A stretch of 64,000 bases of DNA from Chloroflexota bacterium (GTDB lineage: Bacteria > Chloroflexota > Anaerolineae > Anaerolineales > Villigracilaceae), in contig JACRLB010000029.1 in NCBI GenBank assembly GCA_016235445.1, positions 1 through 64,000 on the forward strand, in the 5' to 3' direction. The notes beneath the pieces are model-generated. The model did no database searches, had not been told where the DNA came from, and was given only the letters and a program-made list of their open reading frames with translations. The translations under genes and the position numbers were made by a program. Positions 17,487 through 25,669 of the stretch are shown here, one piece after another (within the stretch, counting starts at the first letter, position 1; each line of letters begins with the position of its first letter).

Positions 17487-18398
17487 TCATTTCTTCGCTG
17501 GCTTTGCCATTTCTCCCACCACGGCATTATACAAACTCTCCGCTTTCAATTCGCTGAGCGAATAGCACGGCGCTTCGAGATGATCCGCCAGTTGCTGGGC
17601 GAGACCCTGGTCAAAGGCGGCGTGCTCCATGTTGATGACCACGGAGCGGGTCTTTTCGTTTGCGATCATTTCCGCAAATTTGAAGCCTTCTTCTTGCGGG
17701 GGCAATGTTCCAAGAGATACATTTCCCGCGCCATCGGTCAGTACGATCAGAAGCGGCTCCACATCGGGGTGGATATGTTTTTCGTGAGTCAGCACATCAT
17801 GCGCCATGAACAAGCCTGCTGAAAGCGGAGTCTTTCCGCCGACGGGAATATCCATCAATGCGCGTTGTGCAAGTTGAATGGAGTTGGTGGGGGAGAGCAC
17901 CAGTGTGGCGCGGTCTTTCTGGAAGACGATCAGTCCCACACGGTCGCGGCGTTGATAGGCATCCGTCAACAGCGACAGGATGGCGCCCTTCGTGGCGTTC
18001 ATGCGCTCGGCAACCGCCATAGACCAGGAAGCGTCCACGAGGAAAAGAACGAGATTTGCCACACGCTTCACGCGGACTTTGCGTTGCAGGTCGCTTTTCT
18101 TGATGGAGAAAGCCAGCTTCTTGCGTTCTTCACTGCGCTGTTTTTGGAAAGGTGCGGCGGCGCGGAAGGTGGCGTCGAAGGCGATGTCTGTGAGGTTGTC
18201 GCCTGCGGGACGCGCCTTAATGTAGCGGCCATGTTTTCGCTCCGTTTTGGTGAGCGAACGACGGCCAGCTTTTTTTCTGGTTAATTTATCGAGCGGGGTA
18301 TTTAATTTACGGGGCTGGAAGGTCTCGCCTGCTTTTACCTTTTGTCCGCCGTCCCACCAATTCGCATTGGAACTCGCAAAGACTTCCTGCTGTTGCAT
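17487..18398 (-). CDS. VWA domain of a ChlD/BchD-type chelatase (second frame)
   Basis: Read from its first ATG this is 303 residues. A basic lead (LTRKKAGRRSLTKTERKHGRY) precedes a von Willebrand A domain whose MIDAS is LFLVDASWSM then a TPLSAGL stretch and LIVLTDGAGN. In magnesium and cobalt chelatases this domain partners an AAA+ motor. The open frame continues upstream of 18398 through an acidic Gln-rich linker to an A9 run (18454-18462), where it meets the frame of the AAA+ ORF. The natural product is therefore probably the C-terminal half of a fused AAA+-VWA subunit made by -1 frameshifting, or the gene carries a frameshift mutation or sequencing error. Confidence 0.82.
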   Translation of the reverse strand: MQQQEVFASSNANWWDGGQKVKAGETFQPRKLNTPLDKLTRKKAGRRSLTKTERKHGRYIKARPAGDNLTDIAFDATFRAAAPFQKQRSEERKKLAFSIKKSDLQRKVRVKRVANLVLFLVDASWSMAVAERMNATKGAILSLLTDAYQRRDRVGLIVFQKDRATLVLSPTNSIQLAQRALMDIPVGGKTPLSAGLFMAHDVLTHEKHIHPDVEPLLIVLTDGAGNVSLGTLPPQEEGFKFAEMIANEKTRSVVINMEHAAFDQGLAQQLADHLEAPCYSLSELKAESLYNAVVGEMAKPAKK

Positions 18399-18448
18399 GG
18401 GTTCGGGGTTGCCCTGTTGCGGACCTTCCTGCTGTTCATCTTCGAGTT

Positions 18449-19549
18449 TTAAGTTTTTTTTTCCTCGCCTTCGCCATCCTGCTTGCTTTCGGATTCATCG
18501 TCCGATTCACTTGGCATGGATTGACCCGCCAACTGCTCGATGCGTTCCTGCAACTGTTCGGTTGTCATTTCGGCCTGCTGGAAGGGTGTGCGTTTGATGC
18601 GGTGCGGCAATGCCAACTCTGCGGCGAGTGCAATATCATGATCGTTGATTTTGGTGCGGCCTTCGAAGGCGGCTTCGGCGCGCGCGGCTTTGAGGATGAC
18701 CAAATCTGCGCGGTGGCCGTCCACATTGAGAGATGCGGTCAACGCGGCGATGGAGAGCAGGTCACGGCTGGAGTAGGTGACCTGGTCCACGAGTTCGCGG
18801 GCGCGAGCGATTTTCTGTGAAAGTTCTTCCTCTTTTGTAAGCCAATGCTTGCGGAATGCTTCTGCATCTTTTTCGTAGGAAATATTGCGTTCCATGATGG
18901 TGACGCGTTCACGCGCGTCACGGATGCCGACAATGTCCATCGAAAGCGCGAAGCGATCCAGCAGTTGGGGGCGGAGATCTCCTTCTTCAGGATTCATCGT
19001 CCCGACGAGAATGAAGCGAGCTGGATGGGCGAAGGAAATGCCTTCGCGTTCGACCGTGTTCACGCCCATGGCGGCTGAGTCGAGCAGAATGTCCACTACG
19101 TGATCGTCGAGCAGGTTGACTTCATCGATGTAGAGCAACCCGCGGTTTGCGGAAGCGAGTACGCCAGGTTCGAAATGACGTTCACCCTTTTGGATGGCTT
19201 TTTCGATATCCAATGTTCCGACCACGCGGTCTTCGGTGGCAGAGACGGGCAGGTTGATGAACGGTGTGGTGCGCTCGGCTGTGGGAAGTTTTTTGCTTGC
19301 GCCGCCGCGTTCTTTGCATTCCGTACACCAGGTTGCAGGTTTATCGGGGTCGCATCCAAAGCGGCAATCTTGCACGACCTGAACTTTGGGAAGCAGGGCG
19401 GCCAACGAACGCGCGGCGGTGGATTTTGCCGTGCCGCGTTCACCGCGGATCAACACGCCGCCGATGCGGGTGTCAACTGCGTTTAAAATGAGAGCGCGTT
19501 TCATGCGCTCCTGTCCAACGATGGCTGTGAAGGGAAAAATAGCAGGCAT
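18449..19549 (-). CDS. ChlI/BchI-type AAA+ chelatase subunit (first frame)
   Basis: The protein has 366 residues. Walker A GERGTAKST is at about residue 36, a CRFGCDPD/CTEC insertion with four cysteines at 62-78, Walker B LLYIDEVNLLDDHVVDILLD near 145, then ILVGTMNPEEGDLRPQLLDRFALS. This is the motor subunit fold of Mg/Co chelatases. It ends in an acidic tail (DDESESKQDGEGEEKK) and stops two codons after the A9 run. GGAG precedes ATG 19549, and TATAAT lies upstream on the minus strand. With the next ORF it forms a fused subunit by a -1 shift. No CobN/ChlH is in the window. Confidence 0.87.
   Translation of the reverse strand: MPAIFPFTAIVGQERMKRALILNAVDTRIGGVLIRGERGTAKSTAARSLAALLPKVQVVQDCRFGCDPDKPATWCTECKERGGASKKLPTAERTTPFINLPVSATEDRVVGTLDIEKAIQKGERHFEPGVLASANRGLLYIDEVNLLDDHVVDILLDSAAMGVNTVEREGISFAHPARFILVGTMNPEEGDLRPQLLDRFALSMDIVGIRDARERVTIMERNISYEKDAEAFRKHWLTKEEELSQKIARARELVDQVTYSSRDLLSIAALTASLNVDGHRADLVILKAARAEAAFEGRTKINDHDIALAAELALPHRIKRTPFQQAEMTTEQLQERIEQLAGQSMPSESDDESESKQDGEGEEKKT
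18454..18462 (-). promoter_or_regulatory. Candidate programmed -1 ribosomal frameshift site
   Basis: On the coding strand GAGG is followed by nine A and then CTTAA. In the zero frame the codons are GAA AAA AAA ACT TAA, so an A_AAA_AAA slippery heptamer sits just before the stop. A -1 slip gives AAC TTA AAA CTC and enters the VWA frame. GGCGAGG just upstream could act as a stimulatory Shine-Dalgarno. I see no clear downstream stem-loop. Confidence 0.65.
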
Positions 19550-19615
19550 TTATATACTCCAGCCCGTGATTATAATGCCTGTTTCATCTAAAATCAAAAA
19601 ATGAGAACGGCAGGG

Positions 19616-19644
19616 TTGCCAACTTCACCATTCACTTGTATAAT
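19616..19644 (+). promoter_or_regulatory. Promoter of the S1 gene
   Basis: TTGCCA, 17 nt, TATAAT. It gives a leader of about 30 nt before ATG 19680. Confidence 0.7.
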
Positions 19645-19679
19645 CCAACTTACATTTCAGTTAATTGGAGTCACGAGTG

Positions 19680-20933
19680 ATGGATCAAAACGAAGCCCTG
19701 AGCGGGGCAGTAAGCGCGCAGGGAGACCAGCCAAATAATAATCAAACCATGGAGTCACTGCTCGAATCAGAATCCTTAAGTGTGGAACTGCCCCAGGCGG
19801 GCGAAATCCGCAAAGGCATGATCGCGAGCATTGGCGCTAATCAGATTCTCATTAGCATCGGAGCAAAATCTGAGGGCGTAGTTGCAGGACGCGAGTTGGA
19901 GCAACTGACCGAGGAAGAACGTGCCGAGTTAAAAGTGGGTCAGGAAGTTAACGTGTACGTCGTTAACCCCGAAGACCAGAATGGCAATGTTGTGCTGTCA
20001 TTCAAACGCGCCCAGGAACAGTTGTCCTGGGAAAATGTAGAGAAGATGATTGCCGATGAAACCGTGATCGATACAAAGATCATTGGCTTCAATAAAGGCG
20101 GCTTGATCGTTGCAGTCGGCAACTTGCGTGGTTTTGTTCCGTCCTCCCAGATCAGCGCCACACGCCGTACCCAATCGACGGGGGATACGCCCGAACAGCG
20201 CTGGCAAAAAATGACCGGCCAGCCGATCTCCGTCAAGATCATCGAAGTAGACCGCGAACGCCGCCGCCTCATTCTTTCCGAACGCGCCGCGAACACCGAA
20301 TCCCGTTCCTCGATGAAGGATCGCGTGATCGGCGAACTTGAAGAAGGCAAGACGTACTCTGGCCGCGTCACCAGCCTCGCAGACTTTGGCGCATTCGTCA
20401 ACGTCAACGGCGCGGATGGCCTCGTACATCTCTCCGAACTTTCCTGGGATCATCTCACACACCCCAAGGAAATTCTCGAAATCGGCCAGGAAGTCCAGGT
20501 CAAAGTCATCAACATCGACCGTGAAAAGAAACGCATTGGCCTTTCCATCCGCGCATTGCAGGATGACCCCTGGAAGAGCCGCGTGGAAAAATTCAGCGTC
20601 GGCCAGCTCGTCGAAGGCGTTATTACCCGCCTGACCAAGTTTGGCGCCTTTGCCCGTCTCGAAGGAGATATCGAAGGTCTCATCCACATCTCCGAGTTAA
20701 GCGAGAACCGCGTCGAACATCCCAAGGAAGTTCTCAAAGAGGGTGACGTCAAAACCCTGCGCGTCATCCGCATCGACTCAGACCAGCACCGCATCGGCCT
20801 GAGCCTTCGCAAAGTAGACTCAGCCGCTTTCGCCGACAAAGACTTCAAAATGCTCACACAGGGCTTCAGCGACAACGAGCAGGATGAAGAAACTAAAGAA
20901 GAAGTAACCAAAGAAGACCCCAAAGAAGAATAA
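19680..20933 (+). CDS. rpsA: Ribosomal protein S1-like, four S1 domains
   Basis: The protein has 417 residues. Four S1 OB-fold repeats start at about residues 45, 125, 205 and 290, each with the G-x-V-x-x-(I/L)-x-x-F/G-A-F-V pattern. The last two are the best (YSGRVTSLADFGAFVNVNGADGLVHLSE and VEGVITRLTKFGAFARLEGDIEGLIHISE). The C-terminus is acidic (DEETKEEVTKEDPKEE). Bacterial S1 helps load mRNA on the 30S subunit; four-domain versions are normal outside Proteobacteria. GGAG lies upstream of ATG 19680; TTG 19665 is in frame but unlikely. A clean terminator follows. Confidence 0.9.
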   Translation: MDQNEALSGAVSAQGDQPNNNQTMESLLESESLSVELPQAGEIRKGMIASIGANQILISIGAKSEGVVAGRELEQLTEEERAELKVGQEVNVYVVNPEDQNGNVVLSFKRAQEQLSWENVEKMIADETVIDTKIIGFNKGGLIVAVGNLRGFVPSSQISATRRTQSTGDTPEQRWQKMTGQPISVKIIEVDRERRRLILSERAANTESRSSMKDRVIGELEEGKTYSGRVTSLADFGAFVNVNGADGLVHLSELSWDHLTHPKEILEIGQEVQVKVINIDREKKRIGLSIRALQDDPWKSRVEKFSVGQLVEGVITRLTKFGAFARLEGDIEGLIHISELSENRVEHPKEVLKEGDVKTLRVIRIDSDQHRIGLSLRKVDSAAFADKDFKMLTQGFSDNEQDEETKEEVTKEDPKEE

Positions 20934-20940
20934 AGACAGA

Positions 20941-20962
20941 GCGCGCCGAAAGGCGCGCTTTT
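20941..20962 (+). terminator. Terminator of the S1 gene
   Basis: GCGCGCC-GAAA-GGCGCGC followed by TTTT. Confidence 0.88.
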
Positions 20963-20991
20963 GATAACCATATTTCAACAGGCCCAACCCC

Positions 20992-22083
20992 ATGCCCTTG
21001 ATCGTAGACGCTCACGCAGACATTGCCTACAACATGCTGAAATACGGGCGCGATTACACGCGCCCCGCCGCCGAAACCCGCCGCCTCGAAGCTGGCACGC
21101 AAACTGTGCTCGACAACGAAGACAGCCTGCTCGGCTGGGACGATTACCAGCGCGGGCGGGTGGCCGTCATTTTCTCCACCCTTTTTGCCGCGCCCGTCCG
21201 TTTTAGCAAAACTGAACACGAAAAACAAGTTTATAAAAATTTCGATGAAGCTCACAAACTCTATCGCGAACAGTTATTGACCTACCACCGCCTGACCGAT
21301 TCCACGCCCGATAAATTTAGACTCATCGCCTCCTCCTCCGACCTGAACCTGATTCTAGACAATTGGCATTCTCCCACTCCCGAAGAGACGGGCCACCCCG
21401 TCGGCATGGTCATCCTCATGGAAGGCGCGGAAGGAATACGCCACCCCTCCGAATTGCAGGAATGGCACGCAATGGGCGTCCGCCTGATCGGCCCCGCCTG
21501 GGTAGGGACTCGCTACTGCGGCGGCTGGCGCGAGCCAGGTCCACTGACCGATGACGGGCGCGAACTGCTCGCCGCCATGACAGATTACAACTTCATCCTC
21601 GACCTCAGTCACATGGATGAACGCTCCGCCATCGAAGCCCTGGATATTTATCGCGGTCCCATTGTTGCCACACATGCCAACTGCGCCGCGCTCATGCCCA
21701 ACTCCAACTCGAACCGACATCTTTCAGACCGCATCATCGAAGGCATCATCCAACGCGATGGGGTCGTCGGCGTGGTTCCGTTCAACTCATATCTCAAAGT
21801 TGGCTGGGTATCAGGCAAAAACCCGCGCAACGAAGTTCCCTTGGACATCGTTGCCAACCACATCGACCACATCTGCCAGCTCGCCGGAGACTCGCTCCAC
21901 GCCGGCATCGGCTCCGATTTCGACGGCGGCTTCGGGGTGCAATCCGTCCCGCCCGAAATTGAAACCGTAGCAGATTTGCAAAATCTGGTATCCTTATTAA
22001 AAGCGCTCGGCTATTCTGAAACGGATGTTGAAAACATCCTCAGCGGAAACTGGCTCACGCGCCTAAAAAGAGATTTACCCTAG
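20992..22083 (+). CDS. Membrane dipeptidase, peptidase family M19
   Basis: The protein has 363 residues. The zinc ligands and signatures of renal-dipeptidase-like enzymes are visible: the HxD in VDAHADIAYN at the N-terminus, ILMEGAEGIRHP, a LDLSHMDERS region, IVATHANCAALMPNSNSNRHLSD, and HAGIGSDFDGGFG near the C-terminus. The family hydrolyses dipeptides, often with D-residues, using two zinc ions. No signal peptide is seen, so it is likely cytoplasmic. The next gene begins 1 nt after its stop, so they are likely co-transcribed. Confidence 0.92.
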   Translation: MPLIVDAHADIAYNMLKYGRDYTRPAAETRRLEAGTQTVLDNEDSLLGWDDYQRGRVAVIFSTLFAAPVRFSKTEHEKQVYKNFDEAHKLYREQLLTYHRLTDSTPDKFRLIASSSDLNLILDNWHSPTPEETGHPVGMVILMEGAEGIRHPSELQEWHAMGVRLIGPAWVGTRYCGGWREPGPLTDDGRELLAAMTDYNFILDLSHMDERSAIEALDIYRGPIVATHANCAALMPNSNSNRHLSDRIIEGIIQRDGVVGVVPFNSYLKVGWVSGKNPRNEVPLDIVANHIDHICQLAGDSLHAGIGSDFDGGFGVQSVPPEIETVADLQNLVSLLKALGYSETDVENILSGNWLTRLKRDLP

Positions 22084-22084
22084 C

Positions 22085-22576
22085 ATGAGCAATAAACCCC
22101 TCCCAGCTTCAACCCCTGTCGAAACCACACCCCGCGTGGAAGATGCCTCCACACCGCGAATATTTGTCAGCGCCGTCACCACATTCGTTGGCTTGTTCAT
22201 CTTTGTAGTCGGCGCAAAACCAGACCTTTTCGCATGGGATCGCAGTCCCGTGGTCGGCTTTGTGCAAATCGTGGTCTTCCTTGTTGGTCTCGCCTTCATC
22301 TGCCTCGGCGGATACATCGGCTTGCACACCCTTTGGCGGGGCGTTGAACGCACCATCACCTCAGACATCGGCTCAAGACTTGTGAGCACAGGCTATGTCA
22401 TCGCCGTCTTTGCAGGCCTCGCAGATGTTTTTGGAATGGGTTCACAATCCTTCCCTGCGGTTCCGTATTTCGGACCGTGGCAGGCGTCGGGGGTGTTGAT
22501 CGGGCAGGGCGTCATCGCCTTCGGCTTCCTGCTCATGATCCCATTTCCATTCCCGTGGAATCGCAATCGCAAATAA
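22085..22576 (+). CDS. Four-helix membrane protein, unknown function
   Basis: The protein has 163 residues, with hydrophobic segments near residues 27-45, 60-82, 105-125 and 138-158. The first 25 residues are polar and Pro/Thr-rich. It follows the dipeptidase with a 1-nt gap and precedes a strong terminator, so the two form one unit. No family signature is recognised. Confidence 0.65.
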   Translation: MSNKPLPASTPVETTPRVEDASTPRIFVSAVTTFVGLFIFVVGAKPDLFAWDRSPVVGFVQIVVFLVGLAFICLGGYIGLHTLWRGVERTITSDIGSRLVSTGYVIAVFAGLADVFGMGSQSFPAVPYFGPWQASGVLIGQGVIAFGFLLMIPFPFPWNRNRK

Positions 22577-22580
22577 ATCA

Positions 22581-22612
22581 AAAACACCCTTCATCACGAA
22601 GGGTGTTTTTGT
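22581..22612. terminator. Bidirectional rho-independent terminator
   Basis: AAAACACCCTTC-ATCAC-GAAGGGTGTTTTT lies between convergent genes, with A and T tracts serving both strands. Confidence 0.88.
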
Positions 22613-22615
22613 ATT

Positions 22616-23932
22616 TTACGAAATCTTTCTTGCTTCCATATAAAAGCGCTTCTCGCGCGCTTCGCCCATCGAAAAAGTTTTTCGCGGCAACGCGCCATCG
22701 AGGATCACCGTCTTGAACAATTCATTCTTGTGCATCCCAGCCAGATAAAAACCAGCATTCCCGTTCTGCAAAGCGAGTCGTTCCACCACATCCTCGCCGT
22801 GTACGTAATCGATCTTCTCTGCGCCGCCATCTTTCAGGAAGGAATCCAGAAAAGATTGGATTGTACCAACTGCCAGATTGGATGAAGGATGCGCGATCTC
22901 GATCACACCAAACTGCCTCCCGCCTCCCACCAGACCGATAGCCTGCTTCCCACCATCAGCATTATCCACCCGACGAATCATTTCCGTGCCGCTTCCAACA
23001 GAGGTGTAGTTGAAATTCGCGCCGAATGTTTTTTCAAGTTCCGCAAACAAATCCTTCTTCAACCCAAACAGCACGCGGTGGATCGGTTCAAACTCCAACC
23101 CCTCGTCGTGGACATTTTCAATCTCCACCAGCGCATAGCGTGAAGGATGATCCAGCCCAACTTCTGGCTTCATCTTTTCCCAAATCGCTTTCGCAGTTGC
23201 CAGCGAGTGATTGCCGTCGCCCATGGCAAAAAGCAAAACGGGCTGGTCTGCGCCAATGCCATATTTCGCCGCGAAGGTTTCAGGGCTGGCGAGTCCACGC
23301 AGGGCTTCGACAACCTGGTTTTCATGCGCTTCGTTGACAGCGTACCCGGCCAGATGACCACTTCCCAGCATCAGGTCGAAATCATACAGCTTTTCGAGTT
23401 TCGCTTTATCCGCAGTCAACGGCTCGATGACCGTGTGATTCGGGTCATCGATCAGCACGAGGATGTGCGGCAACTCCATCGCCGCCCCCTGACGTATTTT
23501 GATGCGGGGCGGCAGGCGGTCTACGATTGTCCCTTCCGTTGCGCGAATGAGGCTGGATGAGCCTTTGTTGAAATCATACCGTTCGAGGTCGAGGCAGAGG
23601 ATGATGCCTTTGCGGGTTTTCCCTGAAACAGTGCGTTCCACATAAATGAGACCATCACGCGGCTGGAGAATTCCCTCATCCATATATCTTTGCATAGTCA
23701 GTTGGATGCTTTGAATGCGCTCTTCTTCGCCAGGCTTTTCGAGATGCACTTCGGGGAAGGTCAAATTCAAAGTGGATGGCGCATCGCCGACGACCTTCTC
23801 AACATCATGCCAATACTCTGGCTCAGAAGTAAACTGGTCACAGGCGATGACCGCCCATTTGTTTAAATCCACGCCAGGCTTGGGCAAATATACCTGCGGG
23901 ATTTGAATGCCGATATCGCTAATGATTTTCAT
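22616..23932 (-). CDS. DUF1015 family protein
   Basis: The protein has about 438 residues, the usual length for DUF1015. Characteristic parts are VIACDQFTSEPEYW near the start, ILQPRDGLIYVERT, a LFAMGDGNHSLATAKAIWE stretch holding the conserved DGNHR-like motif, and YVHGEDVVERLA. Function is not established; fold and the DGNHS motif suggest a nucleotide- or phosphate-handling enzyme. I chose ATG 23932 (AAGGA upstream) over a 24-residue longer version whose extra residues come from the PAL-B repeat. Confidence 0.87.
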   Translation of the reverse strand: MKIISDIGIQIPQVYLPKPGVDLNKWAVIACDQFTSEPEYWHDVEKVVGDAPSTLNLTFPEVHLEKPGEEERIQSIQLTMQRYMDEGILQPRDGLIYVERTVSGKTRKGIILCLDLERYDFNKGSSSLIRATEGTIVDRLPPRIKIRQGAAMELPHILVLIDDPNHTVIEPLTADKAKLEKLYDFDLMLGSGHLAGYAVNEAHENQVVEALRGLASPETFAAKYGIGADQPVLLFAMGDGNHSLATAKAIWEKMKPEVGLDHPSRYALVEIENVHDEGLEFEPIHRVLFGLKKDLFAELEKTFGANFNYTSVGSGTEMIRRVDNADGGKQAIGLVGGGRQFGVIEIAHPSSNLAVGTIQSFLDSFLKDGGAEKIDYVHGEDVVERLALQNGNAGFYLAGMHKNELFKTVILDGALPRKTFSMGEAREKRFYMEARKIS

Positions 23933-23961
23933 GTTGGTTATCCTTTTCATTCTCCGTCCTG

Positions 23962-24104
23962 AGAGAGCGTTTCTTAAGTTCTTATCGCCCTTCTTTTTGT
24001 ACATGGAAAAGACGGAAAAGAGCGGATTTTTTATGGTTTCTTCCGTGAATTTCAGTGTAATCCGTGCTTGTCCGTGTCCAAAAAAAAGTTAAGAAAGAGT
24101 CTCT
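23962..24104. mobile_element. PAL-B element, copy 3, uninterrupted
   Basis: Ends AGAGAGCGTTTCTTAA and TTAAGAAAGAGTCTCT are 16-bp inverted repeats. At 143 bp it is the intact reference for the split copy 2. It holds the empty PAL-A target GTAC at 23999-24002. Confidence 0.78.
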
Positions 24105-24184
24105 GAGGAAGGGCATGTTTTAGTAAAGTGTAGTTTCCGCGCGCCCGCGCTTCGACTGCGCTACGCTCCGCTCAGCGCGAATGC

Positions 24185-25090
24185 CTACTTTTCGTTCTTT
24201 GCAAACGCAATCAACTTCTCAGCCACTTCTGCACCGACGCGGGCTTGGGCTTCTTTGGTGGCGGCGCCAATGTGCGGCGAGCCGATGACGTTATCCAGCT
24301 TGAGCAATTTCCAGTCGGTGGGGGGCTCCTCGTTGAAGACGTCCAACGCCGCTCCTGCGACCTTGCCGCTGGTCAATGCTTCGTAGAGAGCATCCTCGCT
24401 GACGATGCCGCCGCGCGCGCAATTGACAATGCGGACGCCGTGCTTCATTTTGCCGAATTGCTCCGCGCCGATCATGCCCGCAGACTCTTTGGTCTTGGGC
24501 AGGTGCAGGCTGATGTAATCTGCCTGGGCGAGCAATTCATCCAGCGTAACTAATTTGATGCCGTCGAGTTCCTTTACGTAGGGGTCGTAGGCGAGGACGG
24601 TCATGCCCATCACAGAAGCGCGTTTGGCAACTTCCTTGCCGATATTGCCGACGCCGATCAGGCCGAGGGTTTTACCGCCGATCTCATCACCGTTGAAACT
24701 TTTCTTGTCCCATTTTTCGGCCTTCACCGAAGCAGTCGCCTGATAAAGAGAGCGCGCCATCATGAGCATGTAGCCAATTGCCAGTTCCGCCACCGAAGCG
24801 GAATTTGCCAGAGGGGTATTCATCACTGCAATGCCCCTGGATTTGGCGTACTCAAAATCAATGGTGTCGAGTCCCGCGCCGCCTCTTAATATGACCTTGA
24901 GGTTGGGGCAAACATCGATGAGCGGCTGTCTCACCTTGGTGCGGGAGCGGACAACCATGCCTTCGTAATTGGGCAGAACGGTCATCAGTTCTTCGGGGGT
25001 GATGTCATCGCGCACATCCACAGTGAGGCCTGCGGCGCGCATTTGTTCGATGTATTCATTTTCGGTTTTGTCGCAAATAAGAACTTTCAT
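24185..25090 (-). CDS. serA: D-3-phosphoglycerate dehydrogenase (short form)
   Basis: The protein has 301 residues. The D-2-hydroxyacid dehydrogenase layout is clear: LRGGAGLDTIDFEYAKSRGI, the NAD motif GLIGVGNIGKEVAKR, catalytic Arg in NCARGGIVSEDALYEAL, Glu in LDVFNEEPP, and His in GSPHIGAATKEAQ. It lacks the C-terminal ASB/ACT domains of long SerA, so serine feedback through ACT is not expected. Serine synthesis is supported by serC, which lies divergently next door. AGGAG precedes ATG 25090. The transcript from the promoter at 25326-25354 would have a leader of about 230 nt. Confidence 0.88.
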   Translation of the reverse strand: MKVLICDKTENEYIEQMRAAGLTVDVRDDITPEELMTVLPNYEGMVVRSRTKVRQPLIDVCPNLKVILRGGAGLDTIDFEYAKSRGIAVMNTPLANSASVAELAIGYMLMMARSLYQATASVKAEKWDKKSFNGDEIGGKTLGLIGVGNIGKEVAKRASVMGMTVLAYDPYVKELDGIKLVTLDELLAQADYISLHLPKTKESAGMIGAEQFGKMKHGVRIVNCARGGIVSEDALYEALTSGKVAGAALDVFNEEPPTDWKLLKLDNVIGSPHIGAATKEAQARVGAEVAEKLIAFAKNEK

Positions 25091-25121
25091 TGAATTTCTC
25101 CTGGCAGAATTGATTTGTTTT

Positions 25122-25191
25122 GTACCGCAACGTTCACGTTGCGCGTGATTTGGAAGTGAAATTGCCACTCGCAAGATAAATCTTGCGGTAC
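25122..25191. repeat. PAL-H palindromic repeat in the serA leader
   Basis: GTACCGCAAC at the left and TTGCGGTAC at the right bound two inner hairpins (CAACGTTCACGTTG and GCAAGATAAATCTTGC). It lies inside the predicted serA 5' leader. Confidence 0.65.
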
Positions 25192-25260
25192 GGCGAGCCA
25201 TTTTATTGTCAGAATAATTTGTAAATGTACAAAAGGTCGCGGTACTTGTCGGAAATTAAT

Positions 25261-25299
25261 AACAGGAATCCAACCGACGAATCGGCTGGGTTCCTGTTT
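25261..25299 (-). promoter_or_regulatory. Hairpin in the serA leader
   Basis: AACAGGAATCCAACCGA pairs with TCGGCTGGGTTCCTGTT around a CGAA loop. On the minus strand no U-tract follows directly, so it may be a leader structure rather than a terminator. Confidence 0.45.
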
Positions 25300-25325
25300 G
25301 GGTGGGTGGTTTCAACACGCTTGTC

Positions 25326-25354
25326 ATTCTAACAACGAGAAAACCCTTTGTCAA
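25326..25354 (-). promoter_or_regulatory. serA promoter
   Basis: On the minus strand TTGACA, 17 nt, TAGAAT. It is near consensus and reads toward serA. Confidence 0.75.
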
Positions 25355-25360
25355 CGACAG

Positions 25361-25479
25361 CGACATGTGGGGTGTGGAATATTTTTTCGGCGCTCCACGT
25401 AGGGCAAATCTCTGATTTGCCTCGCAAGTCGGAGACTTGCGCCACATTTCCGAAACTTTAGTCCACACCCGATATGTCG
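25361..25479. mobile_element. PAL-K element containing a PAL-J-like core
   Basis: The ends (25361-25390 and 25450-25479) are 30-bp imperfect inverted repeats starting CGACAT and sharing GGGTGTGGA and TTTCGG. The centre has two hairpins, GGCAAATC/GATTTGCC and GCAAGTC/GACTTGC, like the PAL-J palindromes at 62401-62649. This looks like one element inside another. Confidence 0.65.
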
Positions 25480-25481
25480 AA

Positions 25482-25513
25482 GCAGGGCTTTTCTTAAAGT
25501 AAGAAAGCCCTGC
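25482..25513. terminator. Hairpin between serA and serC
   Basis: GCAGGGCTTTTCTT pairs with AAGAAAGCCCTGC around a short loop. No clear T tract follows on either strand. It could be another small repeat. Confidence 0.35.
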
Positions 25514-25553
25514 CATGTCGTAGAAGGTCGGTGCGGATTCGCGCTGATTGTTC

Positions 25554-25583
25554 TTGTAGGTTTGCCTTGCAAAAAGATATAAT
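25554..25583 (+). promoter_or_regulatory. Candidate serC promoter
   Basis: TTGTAG, 18 nt, TATAAT. The -10 is consensus and the -35 weak; it gives a leader of about 80 nt. Confidence 0.5.
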
Positions 25584-25669
25584 GAAGCGAATGATAATCG
25601 AAACAGAATCAGTTCAACGGTCAGGAATGAACCGTTTAAATTTCAAAGAAAAAAACAGGAGTCCCATCC

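Noticed and set aside
24107-24184. Possible additional repeat or terminator before serA stop
   Set aside because: It has a CTTCGACTGCGCTACGCTCCGCTCAGCGCG-like GC-rich word but no clean symmetric ends.
25226-25252. GTACCGCGACC on the minus strand, recalling the T-box motif GGTGGNACCGCG, upstream of serA
   Set aside because: The essential TGGN bulge is absent (AAGT instead), no Stem I or specifier loop is visible, and GTACCGC is also a repeat word in this genome (PAL-H).
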